DNA of 64,000 nucleotides, taken from Pseudomonas protegens. Lineage in GTDB: Bacteria; Pseudomonadota; Gammaproteobacteria; Pseudomonadales; Pseudomonadaceae. The notes beneath the pieces were generated by a model. The model did not search any database. It saw nothing but the letters and a program-made list of their open reading frames with translations, and was not told where the DNA came from. This document shows, one piece after another, positions 8,526-18,887 of the stretch (its first letter is position 1; each line of letters starts with the position of its first letter). A program made the translations under genes and the position numbers. Location: assembly GCF_013407925.2 (NCBI RefSeq), contig NZ_CP060201.1, positions 1,054,001 to 1,118,000 on the forward strand, written 5' to 3'.

Positions 8526-9248
8526 GTGACCCTGATCTATGGCCATCGCGGCGCTAAAGGCGAAGCACCGGAAAACACCCTGACCAGCTTTCAGGAATGT
8601 CTCAAGCACGGCGTGCGCCGTTGCGAGCTCGACCTGCACCTGTCCATGGACGGCGAGTTGATGGTGATTCACGACCCGACCCTCAAGCGCACCACCGATC
8701 GACGCGGCAAGGTGGTGGAGCATTCCGCCGCCGAACTGGTGACCTACGACGCACGCAAGGGTGGCCCGGGCTGGGTCAGCCCCTGCCCTATTCCGCGCCT
8801 TGAAGAACTGTTCGAGAAATGCGACTTCGAGCACTGGCAGCTGGAAGTCAAGAGCGCCTCGCGCACCCGCGCCGCCACCACGGTGCTGGCAATCCGGGAA
8901 ATGGCCCAGCGCTTCGGCCTGCTGGACAAGGTCACCGTGACCTCAAGCTCGCGGGAAGTGCTGAAAGCGGCGGTCGAGCTGACCCCGGACCTGTCTCGCG
9001 GACTGGTCGCCGAATACGCCTGGCTCGACCCGTTGAAGGTCGCCCAGAGCTACGGCTGCGAGATTCTTGCGCTGAACTGGACCCTGTGCACCCCGGAGCG
9101 TCTGCAGCGTGCACAGCGTCAGGGTTTGCATGTGTCGGTGTGGACGGTCAACGAGCCCGCGCTGATGCGCAGGCTCGCCGACTTCGGCGTAGATAGCCTG
9201 ATTACAGACTTTCCCGGTTTGGCCAGCGCCACCCTCGAGAATTACTGA
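8526..9248 (+). CDS. Glycerophosphodiester phosphodiesterase
   Basis: Hydrolyses glycerophosphodiesters to glycerol-3-phosphate and an alcohol; 240 residues, a cytosolic TIM-barrel of the GDPD family. Key motifs are YGHRGAKGEAPENTL (catalytic His and metal Glu), ELDLHLSMDGELMVIHDPTL (metal acids and second catalytic His), LEVK, and the C-terminal VWTVNEP. The start is the GTG at 8526, six bases after AAGGAG (8514-8519). A TTG further upstream in frame lacks such a site. No signal peptide is present. It follows the PilZ gene by 50 bp and may be co-transcribed with it. Confidence 0.93.
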   Translation: MTLIYGHRGAKGEAPENTLTSFQECLKHGVRRCELDLHLSMDGELMVIHDPTLKRTTDRRGKVVEHSAAELVTYDARKGGPGWVSPCPIPRLEELFEKCDFEHWQLEVKSASRTRAATTVLAIREMAQRFGLLDKVTVTSSSREVLKAAVELTPDLSRGLVAEYAWLDPLKVAQSYGCEILALNWTLCTPERLQRAQRQGLHVSVWTVNEPALMRRLADFGVDSLITDFPGLASATLENY

Positions 9249-9290
9249 AATCGGTCTCCCCGGCCGGCTCAGGCCACCGGCCGGAGCCGC

Positions 9291-10685
9291 TCAAAAAAGC
9301 CGGTTGAGGCCATCGTATGCCGCTACCCGATAGGCTTCGGCCATGGTCGGGTAGTTGAAGGTGGTGTTGACGAAGTACTTCAGGGTGTTGTGCTCGCCCG
9401 GCTGGCTCATGATCGCCTGACCAATGTGGACGATTTCCGAAGCCTGGTAGCCGAAGCAGTGCACGCCGAGAACTTCCAGGGTTTCGCGGTGGAACAGGAT
9501 CTTCAGCATGCCTTGCGGCTCGCCGGCGATCTGCGCGCGGGCCATGCCCTTGAAGAACGCCTTGCCCACTTCATAAGGCACCTTGGCCTGGGTCAGCTCC
9601 TGCTCGTTCTTGCCGATCGAACTGATCTCGGGAATGGTGTAGATCCCGGTCGGTACATCGTTGACGAAGCGCCAGCTACCGTTGTCGACGATGCTGCCGG
9701 CAGCGGAGCGACCCTGGTCATGGGCGGCACTGGCCAGGCTTGGCCAACCGATCACGTCACCGGCGCCGTAGATGTTCGGCACGCAGGTGCGGTAGTTCTC
9801 GTCGACTTCGATCTGGCCGCGGCTGTTGACCTTGACCCCGATGTTCTCCATGCCCAGCTTGTCGGTGTTGCCGGTGCGGCCGTTGCACCAGAGCAAGGCG
9901 TCGGCCTTGATCTTCTTGCCGGATTTCAGGTGCAGGATCACCCCGTTGTCGACACCCTCAACGCGGTCGTATTCCTCGTTGTGGCGCACGGTGATGTTGT
10001 TGTTGCTGAAGTGGTAGCTCAAGGCCTGGGAAATCTCCGAGTCCAGGAAGCTCAGCAACTGGCCACGATTGTCCACCAGCTCCACCAGCACCCCAAGACC
10101 ACTGAAGATCGAGGCGTATTCGCAGCCGATGACCCCGGCGCCGTAAACGATGAGTTTGCGCGGGGTGTGGCCGAGGCTGAGGATGGTGTCGCTATCGTAG
10201 ATACGCGGGTGGCTGAAATCGATGTCCGCCGGGCGATACGGGCGCGAGCCGGTGGCGATGATGATGTGCTTGGCTACCAGCTTTTCCACCACGCCGTTGG
10301 CGCAGACCACTTCCACGGTCTGCTCGTCGGCGAAGCTGCCAGTGCCGAAGAACACGTCGACCCGGTTGCGGGCGTAGTAGCCGGTGCGCGAAGCCACCTG
10401 CTTGGAAATGACCTTCTCGGCGCTCTTGAGCACGTCCGGGAACGAGAACCAGCGCGGCTCGCCAATGGCCCGGAACATCGGGTTGGTGTTGAACTGCATG
10501 ATCTGCCGGACCGAGTGACGCAGGGCCTTGGACGGAATGGTACCCAGGTGGGTGCAGTTGCCGCCGACCTGGCGACGGCTATCGACCATCGCCACTTTGC
10601 GTCCTGCTTTCGCGGCGTTCATCGCCGCACCTTCTCCAGCGGGGCCTGAGCCCAGCACCACTACGTCGTAGTTGTAGACAGCCAT
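9291..10685 (-). CDS. sthA: Soluble pyridine nucleotide transhydrogenase (Si-specific NAD(P)+ transhydrogenase)
   Basis: Cytosolic FAD enzyme that transfers reducing equivalents from NADPH to NAD+. The 464 residues are the usual length. The N-terminal FAD-binding motif is [14 protein letters not shown]. The region that is a CxxxxC disulfide in related lipoamide dehydrogenases here reads [13 protein letters not shown], with only one cysteine, as is diagnostic of SthA. The central NAD(P) motif is [15 protein letters not shown] and the C-terminal dimerisation domain holds [13 protein letters not shown]. The ATG at 10685 is preceded by GAGGAG on the minus strand. It faces the GDPD gene. Confidence 0.97.
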   Translation of the reverse strand: MAVYNYDVVVLGSGPAGEGAAMNAAKAGRKVAMVDSRRQVGGNCTHLGTIPSKALRHSVRQIMQFNTNPMFRAIGEPRWFSFPDVLKSAEKVISKQVASRTGYYARNRVDVFFGTGSFADEQTVEVVCANGVVEKLVAKHIIIATGSRPYRPADIDFSHPRIYDSDTILSLGHTPRKLIVYGAGVIGCEYASIFSGLGVLVELVDNRGQLLSFLDSEISQALSYHFSNNNITVRHNEEYDRVEGVDNGVILHLKSGKKIKADALLWCNGRTGNTDKLGMENIGVKVNSRGQIEVDENYRTCVPNIYGAGDVIGWPSLASAAHDQGRSAAGSIVDNGSWRFVNDVPTGIYTIPEISSIGKNEQELTQAKVPYEVGKAFFKGMARAQIAGEPQGMLKILFHRETLEVLGVHCFGYQASEIVHIGQAIMSQPGEHNTLKYFVNTTFNYPTMAEAYRVAAYDGLNRLF

Positions 10686-10886
10686 GCGTACTCCTCAGAA
10701 CAGGCCGAGATGCCCTTCTGGCATCTCCGGCTAAATCATGCCGCGGCCAGCGGCATGAAGGATCAATTTGGCTCGGTTACGAACCCGGGCACAGTCTATA
10801 GAAGCGTCAACGCCGCGCACATTAACCCTTGGTCGCGTCGTAGGCTACTTTTGCCTGCACTACAGCGTTCGTGACAGCGTGCCGAT

Positions 10887-11924
10887 TTATTGTTTTGCCC
10901 CCGCCGACAACGCATCGAAGGCCGGGTTGCTGCGTGTGACGAAGCCTGTATCGGCACGCATCACAAAAAATGCGGCGATCCGGTGTTTTTCCGCGTACTC
11001 CCAGCCGGCCTCGGGGCCGAGAATCAGCAACAACGTCGACAGGCCATCGGCCATGAGCGCCGAAGGATGAATCACCGTCACCGACGCCAGCTTGTGGCTT
11101 ATGGGCCTGCCGGTCCGTGCATCGAAGGTATGGGAGTAGCGCCGCCCATCCTGCTCGAAGTAGTTACGGTAGTCGCCGGACGTGGATACGCCATAGCCAT
11201 CCAGCGCTATCACTCGCTGGGCCACTTGCTGGTCATCCCGAGGCTCTTCCAGGGCGATGCGCCAAGGTGAGCCGTCCGCCTTGCGCCCCACCGCCTTGAG
11301 TTCGCCGGTGGCCTCGGCCAGGAAACTGTCGACACCCAACTGCCCGAGCCGGGCAGCGATACGATCCACCGCATAACCGGCGGCAATGCTGTTGAAATCC
11401 ACCTCCACCGCCGCGTCCTTGCACAGCTGCCCGGCCTCGATACGCAGGTGCCCATGCCCGACCCGCTGCCGCACCTGCGCCAGCGCTGCCGCGCTTGGCA
11501 CCTTCTCTTCGCGCCCCTGGGGACCAAAGCCCCAGAGATTGAGCAGCGGCTCCACCGTCAGATCAAAGGCGCCCTCACTGTCAGCAGCCAACTGCTCCCC
11601 CACACGCACCAACTGCAGTACCGGTTCAGGCATCGGCTGACAGCTATTGGCCGGCAATTCGTTGAAGCGCTCGATATCCGAGTCAGCGCGATAGGTGGAC
11701 ATCTGCCGATCGACCTTGGCAAGAATCCCCTCGACTTCGCTCTTGACCCGAGACGCCGCCGGGCCATCAGCGTGCCGCACGTACTGCACCGAATAGGTAC
11801 TGCCCATGGTCGGCCCGGAAATACTTTCCATGCGCTCGCCGCCACAACCCGCCAGCAGCAGTGCCGCCGCCCATAACACGGGACCCGGCCAGAAATGACT
11901 TGCCCACACAGTCCGCTCTCCCAA
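10887..11924 (-). CDS. apbE: FAD:protein FMN transferase ApbE (lipoprotein)
   Basis: Attaches FMN covalently to threonine in target proteins such as Nqr/Rnf subunits in the periplasm. The 345-residue product begins with a lipoprotein signal ending in LLLAGC (Cys27). The FAD-binding start is GPTMGSTYSVQYV, a mid-protein segment is VDFNSIAAGYAVDRIA, and the typical ApbE metal/flavin motif is YSHTFDARTGRPI, followed by VTVIHPSALMADGLSTLLLILG. No nqr or rnf genes adjoin it here, unlike the PAO1 neighbourhood I recall, where nqr genes follow. It is divergent from the MFS transporter gene. Confidence 0.94.
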   Translation of the reverse strand: MGERTVWASHFWPGPVLWAAALLLAGCGGERMESISGPTMGSTYSVQYVRHADGPAASRVKSEVEGILAKVDRQMSTYRADSDIERFNELPANSCQPMPEPVLQLVRVGEQLAADSEGAFDLTVEPLLNLWGFGPQGREEKVPSAAALAQVRQRVGHGHLRIEAGQLCKDAAVEVDFNSIAAGYAVDRIAARLGQLGVDSFLAEATGELKAVGRKADGSPWRIALEEPRDDQQVAQRVIALDGYGVSTSGDYRNYFEQDGRRYSHTFDARTGRPISHKLASVTVIHPSALMADGLSTLLLILGPEAGWEYAEKHRIAAFFVMRADTGFVTRSNPAFDALSAGAKQ

Positions 11925-12193
11925 TCAAGTGCCCCGCAAGGCCACTTCGCTATGCAAAACGCCATTATGTGACAGACGGCACCGGCCCACGCACCCGGAA
12001 CCTTGTCTCACTCACGGCCGGAGCCCCTTTCCAGAGCCCACGCAGCCCAACCAAGAGATTTAGTTGCCTGATAGCGCTCATACACATATCGTTACAAAAC
12101 TGTTCAGCGTGCAGCCTCAAAACCCCGGCTTTGCAGTAAGGGACGCATAACGACCAGGGATTGCTAACAAGACAGCCAAAGTGAGTGAAAAAA

Positions 12194-13492
12194 ATGTCCA
12201 CGACCACGGGCAAAGGCAAGGCGATCTTTCGCGTTGTCAGCGGCAACTTCCTCGAGATGTTCGACTTCATGGTCTACGGCTTCTACGCCACGGCAATCGC
12301 CAAGACCTTCTTCCCTGCCGACAGTGCCTTCGCCTCGCTGATGCTGTCCCTGGCGACCTTCGGTGCCGGCTTCCTGATGCGCCCCCTGGGGGCGATCTTC
12401 CTCGGCGCCTACATTGACCGCCACGGTCGTCGCCAGGGGCTGATCATCACCCTGGCACTGATGGCTGCGGGCACGGTGCTGATCGCCTGCGTACCAGGCT
12501 ACGCCACCCTCGGCGTTGCCGCGCCCCTGCTGGTGCTGCTGGGCCGGCTGCTGCAAGGCTTCTCCGCCGGCGTCGAGCTGGGTGGCGTGTCGGTGTACCT
12601 GGCCGAAATCTCCACGCCGGGCCGCAAGGGCTTCTTCGTCAGCTGGCAGTCGGCCAGCCAACAGGCCGCGGTGGTGTTCGCCGGCTTGCTGGGCGTGGGC
12701 CTGAACCACTGGCTGAGCCCCGAGCAAATGGGCGACTGGGGCTGGCGCGTGCCGTTCCTGGTGGGCTGCATGATTGTTCCGGCGATCTTCATGATCCGCC
12801 GCTCCCTGGAGGAAACCCCGGAATTCCAGGCCCGCAAGCATCGCCCTTCGCTGCAGGAAATCGTCCGCTCCATCGGTCAGAACTTCGGCATCGTCATCGC
12901 TGGCATGGCGCTGGTGGTCATGACCACCGTGTCCTTCTACCTGATCACCGCCTACACCCCGACCTTCGGCAAGGCCGAACTGCACCTGTCGGACTTCGAC
13001 GCCCTGCTGGTAACCGTGTGCATCGGCCTGTCGAACTTCTTCTGGCTGCCGGTGATGGGTTCGCTGTCGGACAAGATCGGCCGCAAGCCGCTGCTGCTGG
13101 GCGCCACCCTCCTGGCGATCTTCACCGCGTATCCGGCGCTGTCCTGGCTGGTGGCCAACCCCAGCTTCAGCCATCTGCTGATCGTCGAATTGTGGCTGTC
13201 CTTCCTCTATGGCTCGTATAACGGCGCCATGGTGGTGGCCCTGACCGAAATCATGCCGGTGGAAGTACGCACCACGGGCTTCTCCCTGGCGTACAGCCTG
13301 GCGACCGCCACCTTCGGTGGCTTTACCCCGGCGGCCTGTACCTACCTGATCCACGTCCTGGGCAACCAGGCGGCCCCGGGCATCTGGCTCAGTGGCGCGG
13401 CGGTGTTGGGGCTGATCGCCACCCTGGTGCTGTTCCGCGGCAATCGCCATGAACTGCGTACCGCGCAAGCGGCAACAGCGCGCGGCGCCTGA
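12194..13492 (+). CDS. MFS transporter of the metabolite:H+ symporter family (citrate/tricarballylate type)
   Basis: Inner-membrane major facilitator of 432 residues with about 12 TM helices. The signature between TM2 and TM3 is [13 protein letters not shown], and its echo in the second half is [33 protein letters not shown] near the N-terminus and [23 protein letters not shown] are typical of MHS-type carboxylate carriers such as citrate or tricarballylate symporters. The substrate cannot be fixed from sequence. The start is the ATG at 12194 after GTGAG (12181-12185); a GTG at 12185 is an alternative. It ends at a shared terminator facing gap. Confidence 0.85.
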   Translation: MSTTTGKGKAIFRVVSGNFLEMFDFMVYGFYATAIAKTFFPADSAFASLMLSLATFGAGFLMRPLGAIFLGAYIDRHGRRQGLIITLALMAAGTVLIACVPGYATLGVAAPLLVLLGRLLQGFSAGVELGGVSVYLAEISTPGRKGFFVSWQSASQQAAVVFAGLLGVGLNHWLSPEQMGDWGWRVPFLVGCMIVPAIFMIRRSLEETPEFQARKHRPSLQEIVRSIGQNFGIVIAGMALVVMTTVSFYLITAYTPTFGKAELHLSDFDALLVTVCIGLSNFFWLPVMGSLSDKIGRKPLLLGATLLAIFTAYPALSWLVANPSFSHLLIVELWLSFLYGSYNGAMVVALTEIMPVEVRTTGFSLAYSLATATFGGFTPAACTYLIHVLGNQAAPGIWLSGAAVLGLIATLVLFRGNRHELRTAQAATARGA

Positions 13493-13500
13493 GACCAAAG

Positions 13501-13554
13501 CTTCGCTGGCCAAGCCAGCTGCTACGGAATTGCGCCGGCTTAGCTGGCCGGCGC
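13501..13554. repeat. REP-like sequences downstream of the MFS gene
   Basis: Imperfect REP-type palindromes: CTTCGCTGGCCAAGCCAGCT (13501-13520) and GCGCCGGCTTAGCTGGCCGG (13532-13551). They are more diverged than the other REP pairs in this window and lie between the MFS stop and the terminator. Confidence 0.55.
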
Positions 13555-13570
13555 AAGCCACAAACAAAAA

Positions 13571-13600
13571 CGCCCCGACGAGTCGGGGCGTTTTCATTTC
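13571..13600. terminator. Bidirectional terminator between the MFS gene and gap
   Basis: CGCCCCGA (13571-13578) pairs perfectly with TCGGGGCG (13583-13590) around a CGAG loop. It is followed by TTTTCATTTC on the plus strand and preceded by ACAAAAA, so it serves both convergent genes. Confidence 0.92.
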
Positions 13601-13609
13601 AGCAGTCGC

Positions 13610-15058
13610 TTAGCGTGGGAACGCTGGCGGGTTGACCCCGGCCATGTCTTCCATCACGCGCACCACCTGGCAGCTGTAACCGAACTCGTTGTCGTACCAG
13701 ACGTACAGAACAACGCGGTTATCCTGAACGATGGTCGCTTCAGCGTCGACCACACCGGCGTGACGCGAGCCCACGAAGTCGGTGGAGACCACTTCCTGCG
13801 AGTTGACGAAGTCGATCTGCTTGTGCAGATCGGAGTGCAGCGCCATGTAGCGCAGGTACTCGTTCATCTCTTCACGGGTGGCGGCTTTCTCGAGGTTCAG
13901 GTTGAGAATGGCCATCGACACGTTTGGCGTCGGAACGCGGATCGCGTTACCGGTCAGCTTGCCGGCCAGCTCAGGCAGGGCCTTGGCAGCAGCAGTGGCA
14001 GCACCGGTTTCGGTGATTACCATGTTCAACGCGGCGCTACGGCCACGGCGATCGCCCTTGTGGAAGTTGTCGATCAGGTTCTGGTCGTTGGTGTACGAGT
14101 GAACGGTTTCAACGTGACCGTTGATGATGCCGAACTTGTCATTCACAGCCTTGAGCACCGGCACGATGGCGTTGGTGGTGCAGGAAGCGGCGGACACGAT
14201 CTTGTCTTCAGCGGTGATTTCGTTGTGGTTGATACCGTGAACGATGTTCTTCAGCTTGCCCTTGCCAGGCGCGGTCAGCACCACGCGGTCGATACCCGGG
14301 CAGGCCAGGTGCTGGCCCAGGCCGTCGGCGTCACGCCATACACCGGTGTTGTCCACCAGCAGCGCGTTCTTGATCCCGTACTGGGTGTAGTCCACCTCGG
14401 TCGGGTTCTTCGCGTAGATCACCTGGATCAGGTTGCCGTTGGCGGTGATGGTGTTGTTTTCTTCGTCGATGGTGATGGTGCCGTTGAACGAACCGTGCAC
14501 CGAGTCGCGACGCAGCAGGCTGGCGCGCTTGGTCAGGTCGTTTTCGGCGCCCTTGCGCACCACGATAGCGCGCAGACGCAGGCCGTCGCCACCACCGGTT
14601 TTCTCGATCAGGATGCGCGCCAGCAGACGGCCGATACGACCGAAGCCGTACAGCACAACGTCAGTGCCTTTGCGGGCCGAAGCGTTTTGCTGGCCAACCA
14701 CGTCAGCCATTTCTTCACGCACGAACTGCTCGGCGCTGCGGCCGTTGCCTTCGTTGCGGAATTTGAACGCCAACTTGCCCAGGTCTACCGAAGCCGCGCC
14801 GAGCTTGAGCTCGCTCATGGCCTTGAGCAGTGGGAATGTTTCGTGGACGGAGAGTTCGCTGTCGTCGGAGGAGCGATGGCGAGCAAAGCGATGAGCCTTG
14901 AGAATCGCGATGACAGACTGGTTGATCAGGCTGCGGCCATAGATCGAGCTCACCACATTGTTATTGCGGTAGAGCTGACCGATAAGCGGAATCATCGCTT
15001 CTGCGAGTGCTTCACGGTCGATCCATTCACCAAGACACTGGTCGGGCTTCTGAGTCAC
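13610..15058 (-). CDS. gap: Glyceraldehyde-3-phosphate dehydrogenase, long form with N-terminal extension
   Basis: Cytosolic GAPDH of about 482 residues, some 140 longer than the classical enzyme. The NAD-binding motif GFGRIG begins only at residue 138. The catalytic cysteine is Cys293 in SAASCTTNAIVPVL, and WYDNEFGYSCQVVRVM is the C-terminal active-site region. Residues 1-130 form an extra, largely helical domain (ALAEAMIPLIGQLYRNNNVV). I place the start at the GTG at 15058 because GGAAGG lies just upstream; an ATG at 15073 would add five residues. It resembles the single long GAPDH next to mfd in pseudomonads and may serve gluconeogenesis. It diverges from mfd. Confidence 0.92.
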   Translation of the reverse strand: MTQKPDQCLGEWIDREALAEAMIPLIGQLYRNNNVVSSIYGRSLINQSVIAILKAHRFARHRSSDDSELSVHETFPLLKAMSELKLGAASVDLGKLAFKFRNEGNGRSAEQFVREEMADVVGQQNASARKGTDVVLYGFGRIGRLLARILIEKTGGGDGLRLRAIVVRKGAENDLTKRASLLRRDSVHGSFNGTITIDEENNTITANGNLIQVIYAKNPTEVDYTQYGIKNALLVDNTGVWRDADGLGQHLACPGIDRVVLTAPGKGKLKNIVHGINHNEITAEDKIVSAASCTTNAIVPVLKAVNDKFGIINGHVETVHSYTNDQNLIDNFHKGDRRGRSAALNMVITETGAATAAAKALPELAGKLTGNAIRVPTPNVSMAILNLNLEKAATREEMNEYLRYMALHSDLHKQIDFVNSQEVVSTDFVGSRHAGVVDAEATIVQDNRVVLYVWYDNEFGYSCQVVRVMEDMAGVNPPAFPR

Positions 15059-15427
15059 GGGAACCTTCCACATGTAGGGGCAGAAAAAAGGGGCTACATT
15101 ATGCCGCCCCGTTCCTGTCGTAGCAATGCGCGCCTGTCGTGCGGAACGTAACAAAAAGCCCTTGCAAAAAAACACCACTGTGCTGGAGCCCAGTAAAACC
15201 GCGGCCTCCAGCAGCGTCAATTTTTTGGACGGCGCACCAGCCTGTCTGTAACCCTCCGTAACACCAGCCGGATTCGGCACTACATTTCCGCTCAAAAAGC
15301 ACATTTTGTTGTCATAGCCACTACATTTGCCCTGACCGGCGTAATAGACGCATCAGCCACTGACAGTGGCCACCCGGGGCCGTTACAATTACCGACTTTC
15401 GTCGCAACGCTTGGAGCTTGACCGTCC

Positions 15428-18400
15428 GTGCCCGTCCTGCGTCTACCGCTACTCCCCGCCGCCGCCGGTAAACAGCATTGGGGCAACCTGCCCGGTGCCG
15501 CCCTGAGCCTGGCCATCGCCGAAGCCGCCAGCGCCGCCAAGCGCTTTACCCTGTTGCTGACTGCCGACAGCCAAAGCGCTGACCGGCTGGAGCAGGAGCT
15601 GAGCTTCTTCGCCCCGGACCTGCCGGTGCTGCATTTTCCCGATTGGGAAACCCTGCCCTACGACCTGTTCTCGCCGCACCAGGACATCATTTCCCAGCGC
15701 ATCGCCAGCCTCTACCGGCTGCCGGAACTGGAGCACGGCGTGCTGGTGGTGCCGATCACCACCGCCCTGCACCGCCTCGCGCCGACCCAGTTCCTGCTGG
15801 GCAGCAGCCTGGTGCTGGATGTCGGCCAGAAGCTCGATGTGGAACAGATGCGCACGCGCCTGGAGGCCAGCGGCTACCGCTATGTCGACACGGTTTACGA
15901 GCACGGCGAATTCACCGTGCGCGGCGCGCTGATCGACCTGTTCCCCATGGGCAGCAAGCTGCCCTATCGGATCGACCTGTTCGACGACGAAATCGAGACG
16001 CTGCGCACCTTCGATCCGGAGAACCAGCGCTCCATCGACAAGGTCGACTCGGTACGCCTGCTGCCGGCGAAGGAGTTCCCCCTACAGAAAGAAGCGGTGA
16101 CCCGCTTCAAGGCGCGCTTTCGCGAACGCTTCGACGTGGACTTCCGCCGCTGCCCGATCTTCCAGGACCTGAGCAGCGGGATTACCCCGGCCGGTATCGA
16201 GTACTACCTGCCGCTGTTCTTCGAAGAAACCTCGACCCTGTTCGACTACCTGCCCCAGGACACCCAGGTGTTCTCCCTGCCGGGCATCGAACAGGCCGCG
16301 GAAAACTTCTGGAACGACGTGCGCAACCGCTATGAAGAGCGCCGCGTCGATCCCTCGCGACCGCTGCTACCGCCGGCGGAGCTGTTCCTGCCGGTGGAAG
16401 ATTGCTTCGCCCGCCTGAAAAACTGGCCACGGGTGGTGGCCAGCCAGCAGGACATCGAAACCGGCGTCGGCCGCGAGCGTTTCCCGGCCCACGAACTGCC
16501 CAACCTGGCCATCGAGGCCAAGGCCAACCAGCCGCTGGCGGCGCTCTCGGGCTTTCTTGATGAGTTCCCCGGCCGGGTGCTGTTCACCGCCGAATCCGCC
16601 GGCCGCCGGGAAGTGCTGCTGGAGCTGCTGGAGCGCCTCAAGCTGCGCCCGAAGACCGTCGACAGCTGGCCGGACTTCGTCGCCAGCAAGGAGCGCCTGG
16701 CGATCACCATCGCGCCCCTAGACGAAGGCCTGGTGCTGGACGATCCGGCCCTGGCCCTGGTGGCCGAAAGCCCGTTGTTCGGCCAGCGGGTGATGCAGCG
16801 CCGGCGCCGGGAAAAACGCGCCGACGCCAACAACGATGCGGTGATCAAGAACCTCACCGAGCTGCGCGAAGGCGCGCCGGTGGTGCACATCGACCACGGT
16901 GTCGGCCGCTACCTGGGCCTGGCGACCCTGGAAATCGACAACCAGGCCGCCGAGTTCCTGACCCTGGAATACGCCGAGGGCGCTAAGCTCTATGTGCCCG
17001 TGGCCAACCTGCACCTGATCGCCCGCTACACCGGCAGCGACGATGCCCTGACGCCGCTGCACCGGCTGGGCTCGGAAGCCTGGCAGAAAGCCAAGCGCAA
17101 GGCCGCCGAGCAAGTGCGCGATGTGGCCGCCGAGCTGCTGGACATCTATGCCCGGCGCGCCGCCCGCGAAGGTTACGCCTTCGCCGATCCGAAGGCCGAC
17201 TACGCCACCTTCAGCGCCGGCTTTCCGTTCGAGGAAACCCCGGACCAGCAGAGCACCATCGAAGCGGTGCGCGAGGACATGCTCTCGGGCAAGCCGATGG
17301 ACCGTCTGGTGTGCGGCGACGTCGGCTTCGGCAAGACCGAAGTGGCCATGCGCGCTGCTTTCATTGCGGTGCACGGCGGCAAGCAGGTGGCAATCCTGGT
17401 GCCCACCACCCTGCTCGCCCAACAGCACTACAACAGCTTCCGCGACCGCTTCGCCGACTGGCCAGTGACCGTGGAAGTGATGAGCCGCTTCAAGTCGGCC
17501 AAGGAAGTGAACGCCGCGGTGGCCGACCTGGCCGAAGGCAAGATCGACATCGTCATCGGCACCCACAAGCTGTTGCAGGACGATGTGAAGATCAAGAACC
17601 TGGGGCTGGTGATCATCGACGAAGAACACCGCTTCGGGGTGCGCCAGAAAGAACAGCTCAAGGCCCTGCGCAGCGAAGTCGACATCCTCACCCTGACCGC
17701 CACGCCGATCCCGCGGACCCTGAACATGGCGGTCTCGGGCATGCGCGACCTGTCGATCATCGCCACCCCGCCGGCCCGGCGCCTGTCGGTGCGGACCTTC
17801 GTCATGGAGCAGAACAAGAGCACGGTCAAAGAGGCCCTGCTGCGCGAACTGCTGCGTGGCGGCCAGGTGTACTACCTGCACAACGACGTGAAGACCATCG
17901 AGAAATGCGCCGCCGAGCTGGCCGAACTGGTGCCCGAGGCCCGGATCGGCATCGGCCACGGGCAGATGCGCGAACGCGAACTCGAACAGGTGATGAGCGA
18001 CTTCTACCACAAGCGCTTCAACGTGCTGATCGCCTCGACCATCATCGAAACCGGGATCGACGTGCCCAGCGCCAACACCATCATCATCGAGCGCGCCGAC
18101 AAGTTCGGCCTGGCCCAACTGCACCAGTTGCGCGGCCGGGTCGGACGCAGTCACCACCAGGCCTACGCCTATCTGTTGACGCCACCGCGCCAGCAGATCA
18201 CCCCGGACGCGGAAAAGCGCCTGGAAGCCATCGCCAATACCCAGGACCTGGGAGCCGGCTTCGTCCTGGCCACCAACGACCTGGAGATCCGCGGCGCCGG
18301 CGAACTGCTGGGCGACGGCCAGAGCGGGCAGATCCAGGCCGTGGGCTTCACCCTCTATATGGAGATGCTCGAGCGCGCCGTGAAAGCCATCCGCAAGGGC

Positions 18401-18877
18401 GAACAACCGAACCTCGACCAGCCCCTGGGCGGCGGCCCGGAAATCAACCTGCGCCTGCCAGCGCTGATTCCCGAGGACTACCTGCCGGATGTGCACGCGC
18501 GCCTGATCCTCTACAAGCGCATTGCCTCGGCCACCGACGAGGACGGCCTGAAGGACCTGCAGGTGGAGATGATCGACCGCTTCGGCCTGCTGCCTGAGCC
18601 GACCAAGAACCTGATCCGCCTGACCCTGCTCAAACTCCAGGCCGAAACCCTGGGGATCAAGAAGGTCGACGGCGGCCCGCAAGGCGGGCGCATCGAGTTC
18701 GCGGCGGACACTCCGGTGGACCCATTGGCGCTGATCAAACTGATTCAGAGCCAGCCCAAACGCTACAAATTCGAAGGCGCAACCCTGTTCAAGTTCATGG
18801 TGCCGATGGAGCGCCCGGAAGAGCGCTTTAATACATTGGAGGCACTGTTTGAACGCCTCACCCCGAAAAATGCTTGA
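15428..18877 (+). CDS. mfd: Transcription-repair coupling factor Mfd
   Basis: Superfamily 2 translocase that removes RNA polymerase stalled at lesions and recruits UvrA; 1149 residues, the normal length. The N-terminal UvrB-homology region spans about 1-350. The RNA polymerase interaction domain starts at VVHIDHGVGRYLGL (about 485). The motor has Walker A GDVGFGKTEVAMRA, Walker B DEEHRFGV, motif III TATPIPRTLNM and motif VI QLRGRVGRS. The C-terminal TRCF domain follows. The start is the GTG at 15428, whose product begins PVLRLPLLP as in relatives I recall. It is the first gene of a probable operon with the CsiV-like and SNF2 genes. Confidence 0.98.
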   Translation: MPVLRLPLLPAAAGKQHWGNLPGAALSLAIAEAASAAKRFTLLLTADSQSADRLEQELSFFAPDLPVLHFPDWETLPYDLFSPHQDIISQRIASLYRLPELEHGVLVVPITTALHRLAPTQFLLGSSLVLDVGQKLDVEQMRTRLEASGYRYVDTVYEHGEFTVRGALIDLFPMGSKLPYRIDLFDDEIETLRTFDPENQRSIDKVDSVRLLPAKEFPLQKEAVTRFKARFRERFDVDFRRCPIFQDLSSGITPAGIEYYLPLFFEETSTLFDYLPQDTQVFSLPGIEQAAENFWNDVRNRYEERRVDPSRPLLPPAELFLPVEDCFARLKNWPRVVASQQDIETGVGRERFPAHELPNLAIEAKANQPLAALSGFLDEFPGRVLFTAESAGRREVLLELLERLKLRPKTVDSWPDFVASKERLAITIAPLDEGLVLDDPALALVAESPLFGQRVMQRRRREKRADANNDAVIKNLTELREGAPVVHIDHGVGRYLGLATLEIDNQAAEFLTLEYAEGAKLYVPVANLHLIARYTGSDDALTPLHRLGSEAWQKAKRKAAEQVRDVAAELLDIYARRAAREGYAFADPKADYATFSAGFPFEETPDQQSTIEAVREDMLSGKPMDRLVCGDVGFGKTEVAMRAAFIAVHGGKQVAILVPTTLLAQQHYNSFRDRFADWPVTVEVMSRFKSAKEVNAAVADLAEGKIDIVIGTHKLLQDDVKIKNLGLVIIDEEHRFGVRQKEQLKALRSEVDILTLTATPIPRTLNMAVSGMRDLSIIATPPARRLSVRTFVMEQNKSTVKEALLRELLRGGQVYYLHNDVKTIEKCAAELAELVPEARIGIGHGQMRERELEQVMSDFYHKRFNVLIASTIIETGIDVPSANTIIIERADKFGLAQLHQLRGRVGRSHHQAYAYLLTPPRQQITPDAEKRLEAIANTQDLGAGFVLATNDLEIRGAGELLGDGQSGQIQAVGFTLYMEMLERAVKAIRKGEQPNLDQPLGGGPEINLRLPALIPEDYLPDVHARLILYKRIASATDEDGLKDLQVEMIDRFGLLPEPTKNLIRLTLLKLQAETLGIKKVDGGPQGGRIEFAADTPVDPLALIKLIQSQPKRYKFEGATLFKFMVPMERPEERFNTLEALFERLTPKNA

Positions 18878-18887
18878 AGGACGCCCC

